Made by a program: the position numbers and the translations under genes
Notes under the pieces: model-generated
Databases searched by the model: none
The model's input: only the letters and a program-made list of their open reading frames with translations
What the model was told of the DNA's origin: nothing
Assembly: GCA_046594215.1 (NCBI GenBank)
Contig: JBKJPX010000035.1
Span: 1-64,000, forward strand
Origin: Panacagrimonas sp046594215
Lineage (GTDB): Bacteria; Pseudomonadota; Gammaproteobacteria; Nevskiales; Nevskiaceae
Direction: 5' to 3'
DNA length: 64,000 nucleotides
Shown here: piece after piece, positions 59,898-64,000 of the stretch
How positions within the stretch are numbered: the first letter of the stretch is position 1
How the letters are laid out: each line of letters opens with the position of its first letter

Positions 59898-62800
59898 TCA
59901 GGACGACGACCACGCCTGCGTTGCCGCCAGCCGCGGCCGCAGCCTCGCGGCGTGATGCGTGGCGCCCATCCGCTCGTAACGATCGTGCGCCCGCCGCAGC
60001 AGCAGTGCCCGGGCCTGCTCGTCGCTCGTGCGCGCCGCCTCCAGCTCGTCGACTCTGGGCTCCACGCCCAGTGCGTGCACGTCGTCGACCAGGAAGCGCG
60101 CGCGCTCGAAGCCTGCCCGCGCCGCGCCGTCGTCGAGCGCCTCGCGCGGCAGGGCCAGACGCGCGATCCAGGCACGCAGCTCCCAAAGTCGCGACCCGGA
60201 AGCCTGCGCACTGGCAATGCCGGCCTCGGCATGGCGCGCGGCGTCGTCGATGCGGCCCAGCCCCAGGCACGCCTCGGACAGCACCGCTAGCTGATGGGCC
60301 TCGAACTGGTGCGCGCCCTGGCCGCGTCGTGTCAGCGGCCGCGCCGCGCTGAGCGGGACCATGGCCTCGGCGTAGCGGCCGAGCAGGCATAGCGCCTGCC
60401 CTTTAGAACGCAGCGCCACCGCGTCGAAGAACGCGCTGCCGAAGGCGTCCGCCTGCTCGACCGCATTCTCGGCCTCTTCCATGACCCCGGTCGTATCTCC
60501 GGACAGCCAGGCCATCTCGACGCGCAGCCCGTGCATCCAGCTCGCGCTGCGGCCGTCGGCCTCGGCCAGGCGGATGGCCGTGTCCAGATCCTCGCGCGCC
60601 TGCCCGAGCTTCCCGTTCCAGGCGAGCTGGATCGACACGAAGGCGCGCGACATCGTGTTGTCGGCGTGGATCGGCCCCTTGAGCCAATCGTCGCCGCTGG
60701 CCCAGTTCACCAGGTCCAGGCCGTCGCGCAGCCGCCCGACCGAGGCGAAGGCCAGCAGGATCGAGAGCCGGAAGCGGCGGGCGAGCGAGGCCCGCGCGTC
60801 GTCGGGACAGTTGCGCACGCCGGTCTCGGCCAGTTCCATGGCGAGGTCCGCGTGGCCGCGCCGCAGCTGCTCGTTGGCGAACGCGATCGACAGTTCGGCG
60901 GCGCTGGCCAGGTCGCCGCAGGCGTCGGCCATCTGGCTCGCCTCGGCGTAGGCACGATCCACCGTCGTCGCGTCGATCGAGATCAGCTGCGACAGGCGCA
61001 CCAGCCCCGAGCGCGCGAGGATGCGCAGGCGCTGCACCTCGGGCGACACCGGAGCGCGATCCAGGTGCTCCACCGCGCGCTGGAACTGTTCGGCCGTGAT
61101 GCGGGCGTCACGCGCGGAAAACCACAGCGCCGCGCGCAGATTCCAGCGCCCGGCGTTGGCCCAGTCGCCCGCCAGGGTCCAGTGCTCGGCGATGCTGCGC
61201 GCCAGCGCCTGCACCGGGTTGTCGGCGCAGGACTTCTCCAGCTGCGCGGCCAGGCGCGCGTGCATGCCGCTGCGGCTGGCCTCGAGCTGCGCCTGGTAGG
61301 CGACCTCGCGCATCAGCGGCTGCGCGAAGCGACGATGCCGGCCCTCGCAGCGCAGGAACCCAGCCTGTTCGAGCGCTGCCAGCGAGGGCGCCGGGTCTTC
61401 GCCGGGTTCGCAGACCAGCGCGAGCAGTTCCGGATCGAACGTGTTGCCGATGACCGAAGCGGCCTGCAGCAGGGTTTTCTGGCGTGGCGGCAGTCGATCG
61501 ATACGCGCCGCGATCAGCGCGTGCACGGTGTCCGGGATCGGCAGCTCCACCACCGGGCGCACCACGCGATATGCGCCCTGCGCGCCCTCGAGGTGACCGG
61601 TCTCGGCCAGCGCGATCACGGCCTCCTCCACGAAATAGGGATTACCACCCGCGCGCTCGGCGACACGTGCCCCCAACCCCGCGAGCGACGCGTCGTCGCC
61701 CAGCCAGGAATCGGCCAGCCGTGTCAGCGCCGTCGTGTCGAGCGGTCCGAGCATCACCGTGTCGTCCGTCGGCGGTGCGGGCGACGGCGCGGCGTCGGCG
61801 CGCCAGTTCAGAAGCAGCAGGGTCTGCGTGCCGACCACGGCCACCGCGAGTTGACGCACGAATTCGAGCGTGACCGCGTCCAGGTGCTGCAGATCCTCGA
61901 AGAGCAGGATCTGCGGCTCGCCGGCCTTGGGCAGGTAGTGCGCGAGCAGGCTCATCATCGAATCGCGCAGCGACGCCGCAAGCGCCTCGTTGAGCTCGCC
62001 CGGCCTGCCCACGCCGGCGAACTCCATCGCGAAGGCGAGCGCGCCGGGCCGGCTGCGCACCGGCTCGGGCAGGTCGTCCTCGATGCAGGCGCGGATGCTG
62101 TCGGCGTCGGCACCGGGGTCGACGCCGATGCGCGACAGGTACAGCGCGCGCGGCGCGGCCATCGGCTGGTGGCGCGCATAAGGCGAGGCGGCGGCGCGGT
62201 GCACGCGCACACCGCGCAGCGAAGCCGACGCCAGGAATTCTTGGCAGAGGCGCGACTTGCCGACGCCGGCCCCGCCCACGAGCGATACCACGCGGCCACG
62301 GCCGCTGGCAGCCTCGGCCATGCAGGCTTGCAGGCGCGCGAGTTCGACCTCGCGACCGAGGAACGGCGCGGCGACGTCCGCTGCGCGCCGCGCAAGGCGC
62401 GAGCCCTGCTCGCCGCGGCCCAGCAGCGCGAACACTTCCACCGCGCGATCGATGCCGTCGACGCGCGTGGCGCCCAGGCTGCGCAGGGTGAACGGTCCCT
62501 CCACCTGGAGCGCCGTGGCGCGCGAGAGATAGACCTGCCCCGGCTCGCAGATCTGCTCGAGCCGCGCGGCGAGATTCACCGTCGCGCCCTGGGCGGTGTA
62601 GTCCATGCGCAGGTCGTCGCCGATGCGGCCGACCACGACCTCGCCGGTGTTCAGGCCGATGCGCAGGGTCAGGTTCAGACCGCGCTCAAGCCGCAGTTCG
62701 TCGGCGAACCCGCGCACCGCCGCCTGCATCTCCAGCGCCGCGTGGCAGGCGCGTTGCGCATGGTCCTCGTGCGCGACGGGCGCACCGAACAAGGCCATCA

Positions 62801-63137
62801 CGCCATCGCCGGTGTACTGGTTGATGGTGCCCTCGTAACGGTGCACCGCGTGCGCGAGCAGGCCGAAGAACCGGTCGAGGATGGCGTGCCAGGCCTCGAC
62901 GCCGGCCTGCTCGGCGAGGCGTGTGGAGCCCTTGATGTCGGCGAACAGCACCGTGACGCGCTTGCGCTCACCGATCATCGCGGAGCGGTCCTTGAGCACG
63001 CGCTCGACGAGGTGTCGCGGGGTATAGCCGGCGCGCGCGGCACTGCTCGCGGGCGCGTCGCCAAGGCGCGTGCCGCACTGGTTGCAGAATCGCGCGCCGT
63101 CCGGGTTGTCGGCAGCGCAGCTGGGACAGGCGATCAT
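59898..63137 (-). CDS. class III nucleotide cyclase with AAA ATPase and TPR regions
   Basis: The 1079-residue protein has an N-terminal zinc ribbon (CPSC and CNQC, residues 4-21), a class III cyclase catalytic domain (about 57-240) with metal Asp67 in VTVLFADIKGST and Asp111 in YTGDGVMALFGAP, plus TAQGATVNLAARL. Then comes an AAA/NACHT-like ATPase with Walker A GGAGVGKS (288-295) and a Walker B-like LLFEDLQHLD, and finally a long TPR-like helical region (about 680-1070). Such proteins are presumed signal-dependent adenylate cyclases. It starts with ATG, divergent from the panE-like gene. Confidence 0.9.
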   Translation of the reverse strand: MIACPSCAADNPDGARFCNQCGTRLGDAPASSAARAGYTPRHLVERVLKDRSAMIGERKRVTVLFADIKGSTRLAEQAGVEAWHAILDRFFGLLAHAVHRYEGTINQYTGDGVMALFGAPVAHEDHAQRACHAALEMQAAVRGFADELRLERGLNLTLRIGLNTGEVVVGRIGDDLRMDYTAQGATVNLAARLEQICEPGQVYLSRATALQVEGPFTLRSLGATRVDGIDRAVEVFALLGRGEQGSRLARRAADVAAPFLGREVELARLQACMAEAASGRGRVVSLVGGAGVGKSRLCQEFLASASLRGVRVHRAAASPYARHQPMAAPRALYLSRIGVDPGADADSIRACIEDDLPEPVRSRPGALAFAMEFAGVGRPGELNEALAASLRDSMMSLLAHYLPKAGEPQILLFEDLQHLDAVTLEFVRQLAVAVVGTQTLLLLNWRADAAPSPAPPTDDTVMLGPLDTTALTRLADSWLGDDASLAGLGARVAERAGGNPYFVEEAVIALAETGHLEGAQGAYRVVRPVVELPIPDTVHALIAARIDRLPPRQKTLLQAASVIGNTFDPELLALVCEPGEDPAPSLAALEQAGFLRCEGRHRRFAQPLMREVAYQAQLEASRSGMHARLAAQLEKSCADNPVQALARSIAEHWTLAGDWANAGRWNLRAALWFSARDARITAEQFQRAVEHLDRAPVSPEVQRLRILARSGLVRLSQLISIDATTVDRAYAEASQMADACGDLASAAELSIAFANEQLRRGHADLAMELAETGVRNCPDDARASLARRFRLSILLAFASVGRLRDGLDLVNWASGDDWLKGPIHADNTMSRAFVSIQLAWNGKLGQAREDLDTAIRLAEADGRSASWMHGLRVEMAWLSGDTTGVMEEAENAVEQADAFGSAFFDAVALRSKGQALCLLGRYAEAMVPLSAARPLTRRGQGAHQFEAHQLAVLSEACLGLGRIDDAARHAEAGIASAQASGSRLWELRAWIARLALPREALDDGAARAGFERARFLVDDVHALGVEPRVDELEAARTSDEQARALLLRRAHDRYERMGATHHAARLRPRLAATQAWSSS

Positions 63138-63165
63138 GCCGGCATCTTAGGGGAGAGCAGCGCAC

Positions 63166-64000
63166 ATGATCCTGATTGCCGGCGCCGGCGCGGTGGGTAC
63201 GATCCTGACGACGCACCTCGCGGCCGCCGGTCGCGACGTGCGTCTGTACGCGAGGCCCAAGGACGTCGCGCGCTTCGATGCGATCGCACGGGTGCGAACA
63301 GAATTTCCGGACGGACGCCCGGGACTGTCCGCGTCGCGTCCGCCACTGGTCACCACGCTCGACCTGCAAGGCGTGGAGGCGCTCGTGATCGGCGTGAAGT
63401 TTCCCGATCTCGCGCAACTCGTCGACCAGTTGCCGGATCCGATCCCACCGGGCTGCATCCTCGTGTCGACGCTCAACGGCCATGCGCCCCTGCGCCTCCT
63501 GCGCGAGCGGCGTCCAGCTGCACGCGTGGTGCCGATGAGCGTAATGATGAACGGGCAGCTGCTCGCGCCGCTGCACGCGCGCCTGGCGACGCGCGCGGAG
63601 ATCGTGCTCGGCGATGCCGGCGCTGCGCTGCTTGCATGCTTCGAAGGCACCGGCATGATCGTGAAGGCGGCCCACGGGGACGAGGCCGTGTGGGGAAAGC
63701 TGCTGATCAATCTCGCCAACGCGATCTGCGCGCTGACGCGCACCACGTTCAAGGACCTGTTCCTCGACTCCGATCTTCGCCGCGTCTACGTCGCCGTGCT
63801 CGATGAGGCGACCGGGGCGCTCGATGCCGCAGGCCTGCCGTGGAAGCTGCCGCTGGCTCTTCCGTATCGCGCCTATCGCTGGGCCTTGTTGCACGGCGGG
63901 TCGCTGCCCTGGTGGTTCGCGAAATACCGTAACGGTGTGCGCGAGGGCGCCTACCCATCGATGGTGTCGGACGTGGACGCGGGCAAGCCGACGGAGGTCG
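63166..64000 (+). CDS. 2-dehydropantoate 2-reductase-like protein, cut by the window edge
   Basis: An open frame from ATG 63166 (after a GGGAGA ribosome site) runs to the right edge without a stop; 278 codons are visible. It begins MILIAGAGAVGT, the Rossmann GxGxxG of the ApbA/PanE family, and later has VWGKLLINLANAICALT (with the catalytic Lys and the Asn) and the C-terminal MVSDVDAGKPTEV block. PanE reduces ketopantoate to pantoate with NADPH for coenzyme A. Many paralogs of this family exist, so the pathway role is not certain. Confidence 0.85.
   Translation, partial: MILIAGAGAVGTILTTHLAAAGRDVRLYARPKDVARFDAIARVRTEFPDGRPGLSASRPPLVTTLDLQGVEALVIGVKFPDLAQLVDQLPDPIPPGCILVSTLNGHAPLRLLRERRPAARVVPMSVMMNGQLLAPLHARLATRAEIVLGDAGAALLACFEGTGMIVKAAHGDEAVWGKLLINLANAICALTRTTFKDLFLDSDLRRVYVAVLDEATGALDAAGLPWKLPLALPYRAYRWALLHGGSLPWWFAKYRNGVREGAYPSMVSDVDAGKPTEV

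Noticed and set aside
60531..63806. 1091-codon open frame on the plus strand opposite the cyclase
   Set aside because: Same effect of high GC at third positions; the minus strand has intact cyclase, Walker and zinc-ribbon motifs.

Overview
The window is GC-rich (roughly two thirds G+C by eye), densely packed bacterial chromosome. Long antisense open frames shadow almost every gene. Gene content and order point to a flagellated, piliated gammaproteobacterium, perhaps near the Xanthomonadales, Nevskiales or Steroidobacterales. The signs are the mtnA-mtaD-ubiG-mupP-yciK string also known from Pseudomonas, the DUF3450/TtpC/ExbB/ExbD/TonB operon, the trpS-scpA-scpB-rluB string, yciB-yciI-bolA, a sigma-54-like promoter before fliE, and type IV minor pilins. 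The taxonomic placement is inference. No phage, insertion sequence with transposase, CRISPR array or rRNA was seen. The window looks like core chromosome with small non-coding repeats.

Layout. 1-2.5 kb: the end of a prolyl oligopeptidase, then hisG (short form) and hisD. 2.6-7.8 kb: a lipoprotein and a MacAB-like ABC system with one adaptor, one ATPase and two separate permeases. 8.2-9.5 kb: a membrane diguanylate cyclase. 9.6-16.2 kb (minus): a TonB2-type energy-transduction operon, DUF3450-ttpC-exbB-exbD-tonB, ending in a TPR protein that is fused in frame to a DUF1329 domain. 16.3-23.6 kb: rhodanese, cysH, hrcA (with a sigma-32-like promoter), nadK, a 171-bp MITE-like palindrome, recN, an SDR and class I aldolase. 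23.7-28.2 kb: tRNA-Ser(UGA), tRNA-Thr(CGU) and type IV pilin genes (a pilE-like gene opposite fimT-pilW-pilX-pilV). 28.3-32.9 kb: methionine salvage (mtnA, mtaD), ubiG, mupP-like, yciK-like. 33-39.4 kb (minus): site-2-type protease, trpS, GNAT, scpA, scpB, rluB, with a small Cys-rich membrane protein and a YciO-like gene upstream. 39.5-41.5 kb: yciB, yciI, bolA and a solo parA. 41.5-48.2 kb (minus): fliE-F-G-H-I-J-K. 48.4-53 kb: SDR, greB, an unknown lipoprotein, aldehyde dehydrogenase. 53-63.1 kb: an unknown repeat-rich membrane protein, an RND (MMPL) transporter with a C-terminal cyclic-nucleotide-binding domain, a LolA-like periplasmic protein, a MerR regulator and a large class III cyclase/AAA/TPR protein. 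The right edge cuts a ketopantoate-reductase-like gene.

How the parts may work together. The two most unusual places both concern envelope lipid or large-substrate traffic. In the first, a DUF1329 (LolB/outer-membrane family) domain is welded onto the TPR partner of a TonB2 system. In the second, an RND lipid-type transporter carries a seemingly intact cNMP pocket at its cytosolic end and lies beside a LolA-like protein, a divergent MerR regulator and a nucleotide cyclase. That arrangement would suit a cAMP/cGMP-tuned lipid export module. Both readings are inferences from domain order and proximity. Several families of short intergenic inverted repeats are scattered between genes, mostly after gene ends.
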